Shown piece after piece: positions 42,860 to 55,979 of a stretch of DNA of 64,000 bases (the first letter of the stretch is position 1; the number at the start of each line of letters is the position of its first letter). This stretch comes from Takakia lepidozioides (taxonomy: Eukaryota; Streptophyta; Takakiopsida; Takakiales; Takakiaceae), in NCBI GenBank assembly GCA_030704615.1, contig CM060731.1:12896001-12960000 (forward strand). Reading direction: 5' to 3'. The notes beneath the pieces were generated by a model, which saw only the letters and a program-made list of their open reading frames with translations, had not been told where the DNA came from and searched no databases. The translations under genes were made by a program, and so were the position numbers.

Positions 42860-45430
42860 TTGAGGACTGTCATTTGTCGTACAGCGGTTTCAAGACAAAA
42901 CAATTGGAAGAAAAGGGAGTTGCCACCAATGTAGCACCAAACAAGAGGTACAGATTAGTCATGCTCATCTTCTCTGTAAAATCCTTTCAGATTTTGAGAT
43001 GTCTGTTCTAATATGTTCGAGAGGATGTACTAAACAGTCAGGTTGTACCTGGTGGTCTGATGAGTGCAGTACATTCAAAAGAATCTCCGCTAAATTTTTT
43101 ACAGTTGATTGGGGCCAGTGCCCATTTCTCTTCACAGGTGTGTTAATCACATGTATGGTAATTGCGACTGCTATATGGTTGACTGCAGGTGAATGTTGTG
43201 TGCTTTAGGTTGCTGTGTGTGCGCCTGGGGCGACAGGATTGTGCATGTTGTGGAGTGGGGTGGGGGTGGGGGTCAGGATGCATGATCCTGAAGCTGGACG
43301 ACCACATCAACTTGGCTTTGCAGGGCTGCACTTGTCATGGTCAATTGGATGCACATGGAGTACCACAGTCACTACCTCCCTGTTGAGGATGCTGTTGCTA
43401 TTGTGAACATGACGCGCATCATGGCTGGCTTGCATATCAAGCACACCCGAAGTATTGCGGTTCACTCCTTTAGCTTCTCCACATCAATTTTGGGATTTGA
43501 TCCGGACACCGGTGTCCTATCCCTCAGACTCTTTTTCAGCATGTAAAGCCAATGCAAATGGGGCATGGAAAATACTACAGGAGATATCCAGTGTGAAGCT
43601 GGCCATTCCATACTCTTCTAGATGTTAAGTATATTTCTCAGTCATTTGCAAGCACACCTGACTTTTGTACTTGAGCATTGCTCAATCAGTGTGTATATTA
43701 GGAGTTTGAGCGTGAGAAGGGAGAAGGGTTTCAGTCAGGTCTATGATGCTAGGTCATAGAAATTCAAGTCTTAAAAGCACTCCATGAAAGTTTGTCTGTA
43801 TTGGGCAACATACCATAGTGTGTAGAGTGTAGAGTGGTGGGAAAATATGAAGGTTTCAGTCAGTACCGAAGAGAAACTTCGGTTGTTGGAGGACGGAGAG
43901 GTTGAAGAGATTGTGGCAGGTACGGAGGTTGAGAAGGCTGCTGCAAAAACTGCCTAGATGTGATTTCCCCATGATTCCTAGACCCCTCTTTGCAGGCATG
44001 TTAAGTCCAATTAACCTTCCTTAGTGGGCGGCCGACCAGCTTGCTCAGAAAGTGACGATTCTCCTCCCAAGTGACACAACCAACACAGCATACACCCACC
44101 CCTTTTGAGGGGCAGTCACACATGAGGCTCCACAACAAACCAAAGTTTTCTTGCGCACACCAAGACTCACATACAAACATGGACCCAATCTAATGTGCTA
44201 GACCATAAACTCTCCTACCACTCTGCTTCCCAAAGTAGCCCCAGATGCCCATGTTAGTCGCAGTTCTGTTTCTGATATGCTCAAATACATGGGAAACCAA
44301 TTAAACACATAATCTGGCCAGCCTTTCCCCTCCCCATATTCCGCACTATGCACACCAAACTTGTAACCATAGACACTTGGCCTCAATTACTAAGCCACTG
44401 CACACATCCCATCATAGATGGCTTATGGATTGTTAGAGGCAGTCAAGCACTTTGACAATTAAAACTATTATCCCAACATCACGAAATGAGATGGTCCACA
44501 CTTCACACTTCATACTCATCAATACAGTACCACGGTCCACCGCGGCTGCTATATTATATGACCCACCCTCCCCTACTCCTTCCTGGCACTTATATGCTCA
44601 AACATTCTCCTAGACCCTGGCCTACCCATCTGCAGCACTCTCTTCAATATCCCATCTGAAGTACATTGTTCCTCTATCAGGAATTACCTCCTGCCATGAT
44701 CGCTACCCTAACTAGGACATACTAAAAATAAAAATAAATCGGTCCACTCACTGTTGGGGAGGCTAGCACCTGGGTCCACAATGGCAGCCCATGGGCTTGG
44801 AGGTATCCACGCAAACACCCTCAACTCCCTCCACTCTCATATCTAAATTATGTTTCCATGCTTTAGAGAAATCCATCCCACCATCAGATTCCCGATAGCC
44901 ATCAATACCAATAAATGCAAACTTGAAAATAACCATCCCACCCGAGATGCGCATCCTACCGTAGGTGTCTTTTTTTTTTTTGGTAGAAAGGGGTAGTAGC
45001 CCTTGAGAACTTTATTATAAGTTATTGTGGGGAAAAAAATTAAAACCCCGGATGAGCCATAAGGCGCACACACTGAAGAACGAACCCTTCCTCTTAGTTC
45101 GAGAGAATGATCAGTGAAGAAGATTTGTCTGCCCTAGGGCTGCAACTTAAGGTGAAGCTATTATGTCTGCAGGATCGCCCGACTATGAGAATTCAATAGC
45201 AAAGTCCTAAGCTATGCGTGGTAACCCAATTTGCATTTTATGAATGCTAGACAAGAACACCTTAGGAACGGGTTGCCCAAAAACTATCATTCAAAACATC
45301 ATAGAAAAGGAAGCAAGTTGGGATCGTATGATCCCCTCCAAATTGGATGCACCCTATGAGAACCGAGAACCTTGTTATACCCTGGAAAGTGAAACAACCC
45401 TATCTGTACTGAAGACTGGAAGCCGACGAT
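42860..45430. other. Spacer with no supported gene
   Basis: No recognisable coding sequence. Around 44970-45090 there is a T run followed by GGTAGAAAGGGGTAGTAGCCC; a similar phrase (AAAGAGGTAGTAGCC) occurs near 47553, suggesting a dispersed repeat. Open frames here are short and unconvincing. Confidence 0.4.
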
Positions 45431-45439
45431 GAGGGCTTG

Positions 45440-46230
45440 AGGTGCTTCTTGTTGATATCTCGATTGAACTCAGGAGGCACTGTGCAAGGTCGAGCAATGG
45501 TCACGCCAGCAAGCGGGTGGAAGGTCATTCCAGACGCAGGTGTCGATCTCTAGGGAGTTGCAGATAAGTCCACGGAGGCCCCAGGTGCTCTGGAAGGTAG
45601 CATGAATTGCTGCCGCATTGCTTGAATTCCGTTCAATATCTGCACATGTTTTGGACCAAGCTTTCCTTGATTCTATCCCCAGATCATAGAAGATATGTGC
45701 AAGCAAGGCAGAAATGGTTAGGGTGTCACTCAAAAAGGTCTTTTTGCAATGGGCTTTCCATAGGTGCCAAAGTGTGGAGCTCCTGAGGGTCTCAAACACA
45801 GGGCAAGATATAGCTCTCTGTTTAGATCCTTGATTGTAATTTAAAAGGATGTCTAGGGGGGATAATACCCTAGGGTTCTAGAATCTGTGGAACACTCTCA
45901 CCAGAGGCCAAACTTTGGTTGGCGCTTGACATTGAAGGAGACAATGCTCGAGGGATTCATGATGTTGTGTGTACAACATTTACATAAAAGAGCTGCCTAG
46001 AATTGTAGCCACTCCCCCACTTTTAGCACCTTATTTGCCACTTGCCAAAGGAAGGCTGCTATTTCTGCTGGTCGACTTTTGATCCAAATAGAGCCCCATA
46101 TGGCTGGCTAGTTTTCGTTCCTGAAGCCGTAGTGGTCCCATTTGGCTTCCCACTTATGTTTTAGGCAGTGAAAATTGGAGAGGACTTTGTAACCTTTCCT
46201 TGTGGTGTAGGAGAAGAAGGGCTCAGGCTC
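45440..46230 (-). pseudogene. LINE C-terminal relic (reverse-transcriptase zinc-binding region)
   Basis: The minus strand reads IWIKSRPAEIAAFLWQVANKVLK, the pattern of the zinc-binding region that follows the reverse transcriptase in plant LINEs. It continues through broken frames to LWHLWKAHCKKTF and ends near 45470. Stops of all three types interrupt it. The open frame 46232-46666 on the same strand may be its upstream continuation, but I cannot show that. Confidence 0.5.
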
Positions 46231-46706
46231 CCTAGCAAAACTTCCATGACCACTCCATTGGGTCAAGCTCCAACTCAGCCAGTGGACGACCTAGAATCCA
46301 AACAAAGGTGTTGTAGTCCAGCCATTGCGGCAGTGGCGTAATGAGATCTGGTTTGGGGTCCAGGGGTTTGCCTGGAATCGACCATCCGCATATTCTGACA
46401 GGGGTAAGTGGCCCTGGAGATATGTTCAATGGGTTTATTGAGAGAATGGTAAGAGTGAGGGATGTAGGGTCTATGCTGAATGGAAATATAGAGTGGTGGG
46501 TGGGAGCGATCTCTGTGACAAAAAGAATGGTAAGGTTATTTTGCAGGATGACCAATGCCCAAGAGGGAGGGAAGAGATGGACCAACTTGAAGAGATGCAA
46601 TCCACGGTTGAGGTAGAGAGCTAATGATGTCTTGATAAACAGTGGCCGCTCTAGCTTGTCCATCAATGGGGGCTATGGTTTGTAGTGACTTAAAGGCATT
46701 ATTTAC

Positions 46707-47396
46707 ACCGTAGGTTTATAGCAAATTAGGCACTCCAGTGCCTAATAATTATTAAATTTGGAATATCATTAGGCAGATTCATTTTATTATTCAGGCACTC
46801 ACCTAGGTATTTTCCAAACATTAGGCATGTATTACAGTCAACCCTGGATAAATGTTACCTACTTTTTTGTTATGTCACCCCTATTCAGTTTCAGTGTGAG
46901 GCTATGAGAGCCAATTTTACAGAGCCAATTTTACAAAGCCTTTGTTTACAGCCACAACTCCTCAAGTGGAAGTGGAATGGACTCTTAGTTGCTCAGAGGT
47001 ATCAGATTTCTATCTTGATATTGAGGTGGTGGAGAGCATGAGTGGCTACCTTGGAAATTTGCACATTGAAGACTCAAATGTACCTCACTTGGAGGGGGAC
47101 GAAGACTTCAATGATGAGCATATGCAAGATGTTCGAGACTCATTGGAAGGTCCTTTGGAGGTTGTATCGACCTAGGGAGTTGGCCTATACTTTTTGAACA
47201 TTTACGGAGGCATTTGTTTTTTTTTTCCAATAGAAATTATATAGAGTGGGATTTTTTTAGACAATTTTACTGAATTAGGCACTTTCATATTATTTTTCCA
47301 ACCTTTTAGGCATAAATCTTGAAAAATCACAGACTTGCTTAGGCATTTAAAAATAAATAAAATAATTTGTGCCTAATCTACTATGAACCTAGTGTA
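46707..47396. mobile_element. Inverted-repeat DNA element with TTAGGCA subterminal repeats
   Basis: The left end CGTAGGTTTATAGCAAATT and the right end, read in reverse, CTAGGTTCATAGTAGATT continue into TAGGCAC on both sides, giving inverted repeats of about 23-26 bp. TTAGGCA and TGCCTAA motifs recur near both ends (about 46730, 46770, 46790, 46822 and 47274, 47308, 47339, 47370). The right end read inward starts CACTA, which hints at a CACTA-type element, but no clear 3-bp target duplication was seen. It encloses an open frame at 46942-47175. Confidence 0.5.
46942..47175 (+). CDS. Short acidic open frame inside the inverted-repeat element
   Basis: 77 codons from ATG to TAG, acidic (LEGDEDFNDEHMQDVRDSLEG) and unlike known families. 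The frame is open further upstream without a better start. It may be a captured gene fragment or a remnant of an element protein. Confidence 0.3.
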   Translation: MFTATTPQVEVEWTLSCSEVSDFYLDIEVVESMSGYLGNLHIEDSNVPHLEGDEDFNDEHMQDVRDSLEGPLEVVST

Positions 47397-47399
47397 TAC

Positions 47400-50300
47400 C
47401 CCTTCCACTACTCGGTAGGCTACTACAGTGTACCCTATTAAGTAATCGAAATATAGGAATATGTTTTCAAAAATTTCTAATAAATATATTACACTTCCAC
47501 TTAATATAGATATTCCGATATTTATATATTTTTCGATATACAGCCCATCCTCGAAAAGAGGTAGTAGCCTTAAGGCGAAGTGGCTCTTAGTTACGACGGC
47601 TTAGGTTAAAGTCTTCTCTCTCTATCCCTTAACTTGGTAATTTCAGTTTGGGAGGCACGGTGGCATATAATTAAACATGCACCCCTGATAGTTCCGTCAT
47701 ATCAATATTTAGGCTTTGTGAAATATATTGCGTCCCAAACCCCCCCTCTAACATATTAGTGTGGGGGAATGAGTAAGACAATTTATGCAAACGCATGATT
47801 GATTAAGGTTCACATTCCTTTTCTAGACATAGACGTTTCTCATTTGTCTCATACTCAGAACACAAGTGTTCATGATTAGACGCAACTTTATAACACACCG
47901 CTTGTTTACAAGTAAGGAGCTTGCTCTTATAGAAGTTGAAAACTCACAAAGACAAATTGGACCACATGAACAAAGAGATACATGTAACAATGACCTTTGG
48001 GGTTTTGTGGTAGCTTAAACTTTTAGACGTCCGAGTCTGTTGGATGCTTAACTTGCTTTGGAATTTGCTTGCTGGTGATGATGGTTAGGTCTTTTTTTTT
48101 TCCCCATTTGCATTTGCGAATTTGTTTATGGTTTTTTTTTGGTTTTTTTTGGGTGGGGGGTGTGGTTTCGTGATACTTGGTTAATGTATACATTTGTATA
48201 TTTTACATATTATATATTTATATATCCAATGGAGTATTTATATATTTTACAATGTATTCAGTTTTTTTCGTTGTACATAATATTTTTTAGTCATGATATT
48301 GTTTTAATTTCAGAATATCATTACATCATACAACTAACCCTATCAATGGTTCGCTTGGGGCTCATAATTCCGTTTTGAAAACATATTGGACTTACAACCA
48401 CAAATATTGTTGTGCGTTTTTGGTGCTCGCATGATATGGTTGGTGATAACCCACCATATCCATAGTAGAGTAATTGTGTAAGCTGAGGTGACCGTGGGTC
48501 CTGCTGTCTGCCCCGCCACTCGTCATTACATGTGAGGCTAAGTGGCACTGGTAGTGAGGGAGAATGCCACATTCCAAACGCGTTGTAGATAGTGTAGCAG
48601 TGGGACGAAATTTGGTGAGGGTCACCATTATGAAGTGCGAGAATGTGCTGTTAGGGACACGCGATACCGTCCGAAATCGGTGGCCATGCTATTTTAAAGA
48701 TAGAGTGCCAGAAAACCCGCCTGTTGGGCATGCTATAAGGGCATGACCAGAAGAGCCTCACGAAACAAGCGCAAAACTATCATCTGAGTAGATTTTTTAA
48801 TGCTAAAGCAATAATGCCAGTTTGGAAAAGATTGCCAGTCCATCGGACAACCTGACCCACCGAATTTGACGATAGCGTGCGACTATCGGGGTCAGCAAAT
48901 GAGCAGTAGATGTCGTAGGAGAGTGGATGCGTTTAAGTGGGACAAGGGCTTAAAGAGCCTCGCGGTGTAGCTGGGGACACGGGAAGGCAGCCGAAAATAG
49001 CGCGTGTCATTTTCAAGTTGGCGCCCTTCTTTTAGACACTGCTGGGCATGCTCTAATTGTTAGAGATGTGGGTGCGAATGATTCCTCCCTTGCCCAAGAA
49101 GCATTGAATTTCACAAAACTTGCACAACATCTGCGCAAAGAGCATCTGCGTACTGAATCTAGAATCCCCCCCACACCTTTCGGCATTCCATTAGTAAATC
49201 ATGCGTAACCCATTGGGTGAAAGCCTATTACACTAGGTCTGCCTGCACACCATTGGTTGCTTGCATCTTCCAGATTTCCTTGACCTTCCTCGTTGTGCTA
49301 ACGAGGAGGTTGGGATGCTATAGAGAGATGCAGTTTGTGAAGGGCTGGAGACATCTGTCTAGCCTTCTAGAAATACTTGTTGCGGCCGCCTCCTCATCCT
49401 ATGGGATCCACTATATGAATTCCACATTGTTAGGTAGTTATGCCGGTTTTGACGGGCTCTCTTCCATATTGTTTGAAAATGCGAGGTGCCTTTGAAGGTA
49501 GAAGAAAGAAAAATGACTCATCCCGAAAAAACGTAGATTATAGTGTGTCTCTTCATCCCCACCCTAGATCACCTAGATTATGCCCATGAGGCAAGGAGAA
49601 ACACACGACTATTAGGCAATCTACCCTAGTGAAGGTATATAACCAATTAACAAACCTCTAGTCCATGGGTTGGGGATGGTTTTGGTCAGTCGGCCTAGTC
49701 ATGTGCAGCACCCGACCCCACAACAAAATTAAATTATACGTGCACCATGATACTATGTACCCCAATTCATTTGGCCAGTTTGGGAAGATCGGGCAACCCG
49801 ACAGTGTGGGAAGAGCCAATCTGTGGGACGCAGGAGGCTTGGAGAGGAGGGAAATGACTTGACAGGATTATGTTACATACAATCCCATTAAGTATTGTGT
49901 ATGTGTGCATGCAAAGCCTGGCCCAATATTAGTCCAAACAAGGAATTTACCAAACAAGATAATGTTTTTCTTATGTGCATCGTTGCTCATCATCTCTCAA
50001 GGAAAATGCACTTACACTACTGAACTTGGGTTTGTTGAAGGCAACACTACGCAAAAGGTTCTCGAACATAACACCCATACTCTCAATTGGCAAACGAATT
50101 AGTTTAAATATTTACAGATAAAATATGCAAATAGGATGTAGTTCATTGGGTGAGTAGACTAGACAAAGGCATGAAGAAAAGGATACCAACTGCAAAAAAT
50201 CGGCATATCCAGGTCATGGAATGTTCCACGAAAGTGCAAACATTGGTTGACATTCCAGAATTTTACAACTACAATCAGGCAGGCCCGGTTTGCATGTCAC

Positions 50301-52167
50301 TATTCCATGCATTTGGTTAGCTCCTCTTCTAAAGAAAAGACTCTGCATCAGCATCAAAAATCACTAAGACCATGTTGTGCCTTCCCCAAGTGTCATCTCC
50401 TCTCCTTTGCTAAAACTAATTCCATATCAATAACACCTCCCTCAACTAACATCTCTGTTATTTGAAAAATAAATGGATCAATTCTCAAAAACTTCATTTT
50501 GGATGAAACTAGTTTCCACTACCGTATTCACAAAGAGGAGCCATGCCCGACTAGACTAGCCGCTCATCATAGGTAGATGAAATACGGTAATGTACGTATC
50601 TCAATGAAATATGGATGAATGTGAATATACACGCTCACGGGTGGAACCGGCACCTGGCGGTGGAGAAGATGGCGGATGGTCTGACAAGCGAGCTGGTGCC
50701 GAGCTTTTACTCTTCGCTTCCATTCGATCTGCGAGAGACAGTGTGTTACTTACTTTGATCTCTGCTATGGATTTCACTCTCGGTCTGTGGCTGCACTACC
50801 AATACGTACTTTGTAGGAATCCGTGCAAAAAATCCTGTATTTCTGAAGTCATTTTTAACAGCCTTGGTGGAATCGTGGATGTGCTGTAATGGTATACAGT
50901 AGTGTGTAATCTGTTTGTGATATGTTCTGTGATTTTTGGGGGAGCAGCCTGGAGCTGGTAGCTGCTGCTGGTGGAACCCGCCATGCGGTCACATCCTAAC
51001 AGTTTGACCGCTTGCTTTCCTCTCTGCTTGCTCATGGCTCAATAATCCTTGCGGCATCCTCCATCGCCGTCATCTGTCTTCGTGCAAGCTGCAATCAGGT
51101 TTCACTGTATCTGTAACAGTTTCACTGCCCTCGTGCTTCTCTCTGTCCATGTGGACTAGCTGTGTCAACATCCTCCATTACCGGATTGGCTTCCTAGTTC
51201 CCCCCCTACCTTTGCCGTCTTCCAACCTCCGCATATCGCTTGCCAACACCAGTAAGGTCCTACCGACCTTCAGGCCATCCTCCTTTCGATTATGTTGGTC
51301 GTGTGTCCTCCCTCTCCCGTGGCAGCTGTATCTGTACGAATATACATGTGGTAAGGCTTCAGTTGGTTGTACTTTATCTGCTTCAAGGAAATCTGCAGAA
51401 ATTCCTGAAGGATTGATCACCTTCTAGACCAATCCGTCTGCTTTTCTCGAGAGGGTCCGAAATCGCTGGACAGCGAGGTGAGGGTGTTAGTGTAGAATAG
51501 ACAGAGAAGGACAGGACTGAATCAAAGCGAAGCACTGCGAAGGAGCACAGATTTCTCCTGAAAGGATGACGGATAGCAGAACGTTTGGCGGAGAGTGGAA
51601 GCAGGGCGCGAACCTCATAGCCGGAGATGGTGGACAGTGAGGGAGAAGGGAGCTGGAAGTGCATGAGTTTGATGTCTTAGTGGGAATGCGCCTTTGTCGG
51701 GCAGCAGGTGGAGTTGATACTCCAGCTAGGAATAGTATTCTTCGAGAAGTACTTGCATTAAGATTTGGTGAGAGAGAATACTATGGTTTTAGGAAATGTG
51801 CAGCTTGCTTGGGCAGCTTCAATGCAAGGAGGGCTAAGTGAGGACGGATGTGCGCGCTTTCTGGGGACGGAGGTTCTCCATAGAAGGTACAGGGATGGAA
51901 TATGGAATAATCGGGACCGGACTTTGTAGTTGTCGTGTTTTTTTTATGTGACCCCAGTTGTAGACGGGCAGTGGAAAGAGAGAGGACAGTGGGAAGCAGT
52001 GGAGGTCTTGTCTGAAGGTCTCATGCGCATGCTGGAGATATTCGGTGCTGAAAGGACTGTGAATCTGAGACAGCATCCATGACTAAGAGAAAGAGTTAGC
52101 AGGCGGAGACAACTCTTGTTACAAAGTTGGAAGTTTATACCCAGAGCATTTTGTAGAGAAAATAACC
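47400..52167. other. Spacer with no supported gene, ending in the RabGAP 5' flank
   Basis: AT-rich sequence at 47400-48400 with T runs, then mixed sequence with short open frames. The frame at 50611-50889 (+) has an acidic/Gly start and a hydrophobic middle but is not recognisable. Sequence from about 51000 to 52167 may hold the promoter, leader or an upstream exon of the TBC gene; none could be assigned. Confidence 0.35.
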
Positions 52168-55100
52168 ATGCATAGTGCATCCCCATCCCGAGAACCCCCA
52201 CCGGCAACAGCTTGTGGAGTGGAAAGCCGGAGAGTGGGGGCATCAAACCGGGTTAGAAGGATTACAAAGGTGAAAGTTGTGGACTTGTATTCTTTCGAAT
52301 TAGAAGTATCCAGGGAGGATGCTGTGACAATCCATAAAGTGAAGGAGAGGGTCAAAGAGCAGGGGCGGATATGGTGGGCTATGGAGGCAAGTAGAGGAGC
52401 GGGCTGGTACCTACAACCAGAAATCTCCTCTCTGGCAGAGGGAAACCTCGTGTCATCTCTGTCACTCTCCACCATCACAGGCTCAATGCAGCTGAAGAAG
52501 CTAATAAGAAAGGGCATCCCACCTTCGCTCAGGCCTCGTGTGTGGCGGGCAGTTTCTGGCACCACCAAGAAGCAGTCAACAGTTCCCCAGAGTTATTACC
52601 AGGACTTAACACAGGCGGTGGAGGGGAAGGAGACTCCCGCCACTCGCCAGATTGATCATGTAAGTTTCAATCCCCCCTTGGTACATTGCCCTGCCTTTTA
52701 CGCGTCAGTCATGTTTTTCACGTATAATGTCCCTTGATCAAATACTCACTCCCCTGTTTGGCTGCCATTGCAATCTTGAGACATGCTCGGAAGCAACTCT
52801 CCACAATAGGGACATTCATGCATATTGACCTGTATTGTTCCCATTCCCGCATATAACACTGGTAGGCTTAGCACCTACTTGCATGGGATAGAACCCCACC
52901 ATCAGATCTAGGAGGGTCGATATTTCACAGCATTGTGGCCTTGAAATATGTAGTGGGAAACTCCTTCAATGTCAGTCAATAAAAGAGCTGCCGGAGGTGT
53001 CAGTGGACATTAGCACTGCTCTTGCAGTGCAGTTGACTCGTCCTTTGTTTCTCACATTGTATACACGACAAACCTGTTATCTTCTCCAGTCGGACAAGAT
53101 CACATACAGGTTTTGAGCTTGTAATTGAAAGTGCTCATGGTTTTTTGACTTGTTAATGAGACATGCAAGCTCTTTCCTCTCTGTTGCTTCAGACATATGT
53201 AGGTTTTGTTATAGTGGGTCAAGCATGCTGGGGCCCCCCTCTCATGTCAGTTTTAGTTTCTGATTAATGATGGCTAGGTTGTCTCAGCAGCAAGAGTGAT
53301 GTGTTTTACAGGATTTGGGTCGCACCTTCCCAACACATCCCTGGATAGATTCAGCAGAAGGGCAGGCAGCTCTACGTAGGATTCTTGTGGGCTATGCTTT
53401 CCGGGACTCACGAGTGGGGTACTGCCAAGTAAGTCCTCACTGTGCTATTGTCTATTAACGGTGTTGTGACCTTGGTTGGCTGAAGGGAGATGTGTGGCTG
53501 TATCTAGATTTAGTGATCGAGAGTGCTGGACATAGAATGAATTGACTCATTTATCTCTTTCAGGGTTTTTCTCGCTCCAATATCAGCTGCGAAATGGAAA
53601 CCAATGAGGCTCAAAACAATTTGGAATTTATATCCCCCTTCCACCCAGAATATATAGATGAGTCCCTTTTTCTAGAAAATTGAGAGGACTATGTTAACCT
53701 TTAACCAACCGGGTAAGTCCAGCTACTCTTATGAACATTCTGCCACTGTGGCCCCCATTCTGCTTTTTCTGTTTTCCCTCCCTCTCTTCTACTCCATCCA
53801 AACCCATCGTGGCAAGAAATGTCTTCTGCACTTTCCCTCTCAACTCTCCTCTCCTTTCCTCCCTCTCTGTGTGTGTGTTTGTGTTTGGTTGAGGAGAGGG
53901 ATTCCAGCTACATGCCTTGTTCAAAATGAGTGCTTGTCACTTTCTTTGTGCACCTGCCTCACTCTTAGTCTTCCGTCCTGGTCCCTATGACTGGTGAGGT
54001 TTTCTTTGTTTGACCACTTCCAGCGCGGTGGGTTTTATTCTCTCTTCCTCTCCACCCAGGTGTGTCCTATATATTTCTGACTGTCAAAGCACACTGACAA
54101 GAGAGCACATGGGCTGCGTGCAGGGCATGAACTATGTGGCGGCGTCATTGCTGCTGGTGATGAAGACAGAAGAGGATGCATTTTGGATGCTAGCTGTGCT
54201 GCTGGAAAACATTTTGTTCGATGACTGCTACTCTGAGAATTTGTATGGCTGCCATGTGGAGCAGCGCGTTTTCAAAGACCTGTTCAAGAAGAAGTGCCCA
54301 AGGTCTAATGCTCTTTCCATGAGTGGTTACCCTCTGCCCCCTGGATGTTAGAGAGTTTCTCTTTTTCTTATTTTCAGGCATGGCCAGCTCCCAAAGTGTG
54401 TACAAAGGCCAGGAGTTCTCTCTCTCTTTTCATGGATATTTCTAGTCTGCACTCATGCCCTGTGTGTGAGGGTCCCTACCTGGGGCAGCATGCCTTGGCT
54501 TCCTTCCGATAGATTGTGGCATCTTTTCTTCCTGAATTGCCCTGCATCTGAATTGTTTGTGTTCTGCTAAACAGGCTTGCAACCCATTTAGACGACATTG
54601 AGTTCGATGTATCCCTGGTTACAACAGAATGGTTTCTGTGCCTGTTCGCAAAGAGCCTACCTTCAGAGGTGGGTGGTCTCTCTCTTGTTTCAAGTGTTAA
54701 GATGTCACTGCTGATTTGCTTTTGCGGATGGACTTTCCTGAAAAGACACCATGTGTCCCGGAAGCTTTTTCAACTACATCTTGGCTTTAACCAAGGGATT
54801 TATTGACGGAGGAGAACCTCGACTAACCCATAATTTGACTTGGGATTTGGCACAAGGGAGATTGATGAAACTCTACCATGTCCATGCCATTGTGCAGATG
54901 AATATCGCTTCATTTGCAAGCTTCTATGTTGAGAACACATTTCTTAAAATGAAAGAAGCTGCTGAGGAGAAGAGCATCCCACCTAGAGTTTTAGAACAGG
55001 TTTAATGTATATGAGACAGTGCAGATTTTTGAAGGACTAATGAATTTACTGTGGTGATTTGCTCAGACAACAATGCGAGTTTGGGATGTGCTATTCAACG

Positions 55101-55979
55101 AAGGTGCCAACATTTTGTTCAGAGTTGCCTTGGCTATATTTAAGGTTAGATTCAATGCATGGTGTGGCTTTGAAGTCTGGAGTCAACTTTTTGGATGACG
55201 AGAAATTGTTTGGTTCTGACACACATGCTTCATGATTGAGGAGCCCCTTGACGCTGTAAGTAGACTTGTGTGTGCTGAACTGATCACTACTCACTCCCCT
55301 CTCTGAAGTGTTGTGTGCAGTGCTCCTTTGTCCAAAGAATTTTAAACAAACCATGATACTGTCCCGTGGGTCTTATGCTGTTCCACATGTTTTCCTGGTG
55401 TCTGATCATTATGCAGATGAAAGAGGAAGAATTGTTATTAGCAAGGCATGTGGGGGAGGCCATAAAAGTCCTACAAGAAGCCACCCACCATGCCTATGAT
55501 CCTGATGAGCTTCTTACGGTAATAGTTCTCTCTCTCTCTCTCTCTCCAGAAGTCATTTGTTTTACATCTTAGCGCTCTTCGCAAGCCTCGCACTCACTTT
55601 TCATGCACCTCACTTCTCACTCCAAGAATTTCTTCATAGTGGTGACCCCTGTCATCTGTTATTATTTTCGGGTGTGTGTCCTTGTTGTCTTTTCCATGCT
55701 CAAAAGAGACAGTGAGCGACAATCACTGGCTAATGAGAAGGTAAGATGCAGAAGGTCTTTACTTGTCTGACTGGTCTCTCTTGAACCGATGATGTCTGTG
55801 GCTGAGAGCATTGACATGTTTTGGGGGAGGGCCAGGTTGCCTTTGAGAAAGTGGGATTGATGTCAACGCAGACCATCAGCAAACAGCGCAAAAAGGAACA
55901 GCCTGCAGTTATGGCTGAACTTGAGCGGCAAGTGCAGCGGCTGAATTCTTTCGATGATGAGTGTTCTCCATCAAAATAG
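52168..55979 (+). CDS. TBC-domain Rab GTPase-activating protein, 7 exons
   Basis: Stimulates GTP hydrolysis by Rab proteins in vesicle traffic. Exons inferred: 52168-52659, 53312-53428, 54124-54302, 54575-54668, 55067-55144, 55417-55518 and 55836-55979, giving 401 codons plus TAG with matching phases. TBC landmarks: LIRKGIPPSLRPRVWRAVSG opens the domain, then the IxxDxxR arginine finger in IDHDLGRTFPTHPW across exons 1-2, the glutamine finger in VGYCQGMNYVAA across exons 2-3, EEDAFWMLAVLLEN, and TTMRVWDVLFNEG with LFRVALAIFK. The closest layout is GRTP1/TBC1D2-type proteins. About 95 residues precede the domain, with no recognised motif. The C-terminus is short and basic/acidic. The start at 52168 is the first ATG of the open frame; an upstream exon is possible. 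Confidence 0.9.
54751..55005 (+). other. Open frame inside a RabGAP intron, possible foreign exon fragment
   Basis: 84 codons of well-composed protein text (LTHNLTWDLAQGRLMKLYHV, ASFYVENTFLKMKEAAEEK) within the intron 54669-55066. The TBC domain continues cleanly across this intron without it. I do not recognise the sequence. It could be a captured gene fragment, an alternative exon or chance. Confidence 0.3.
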
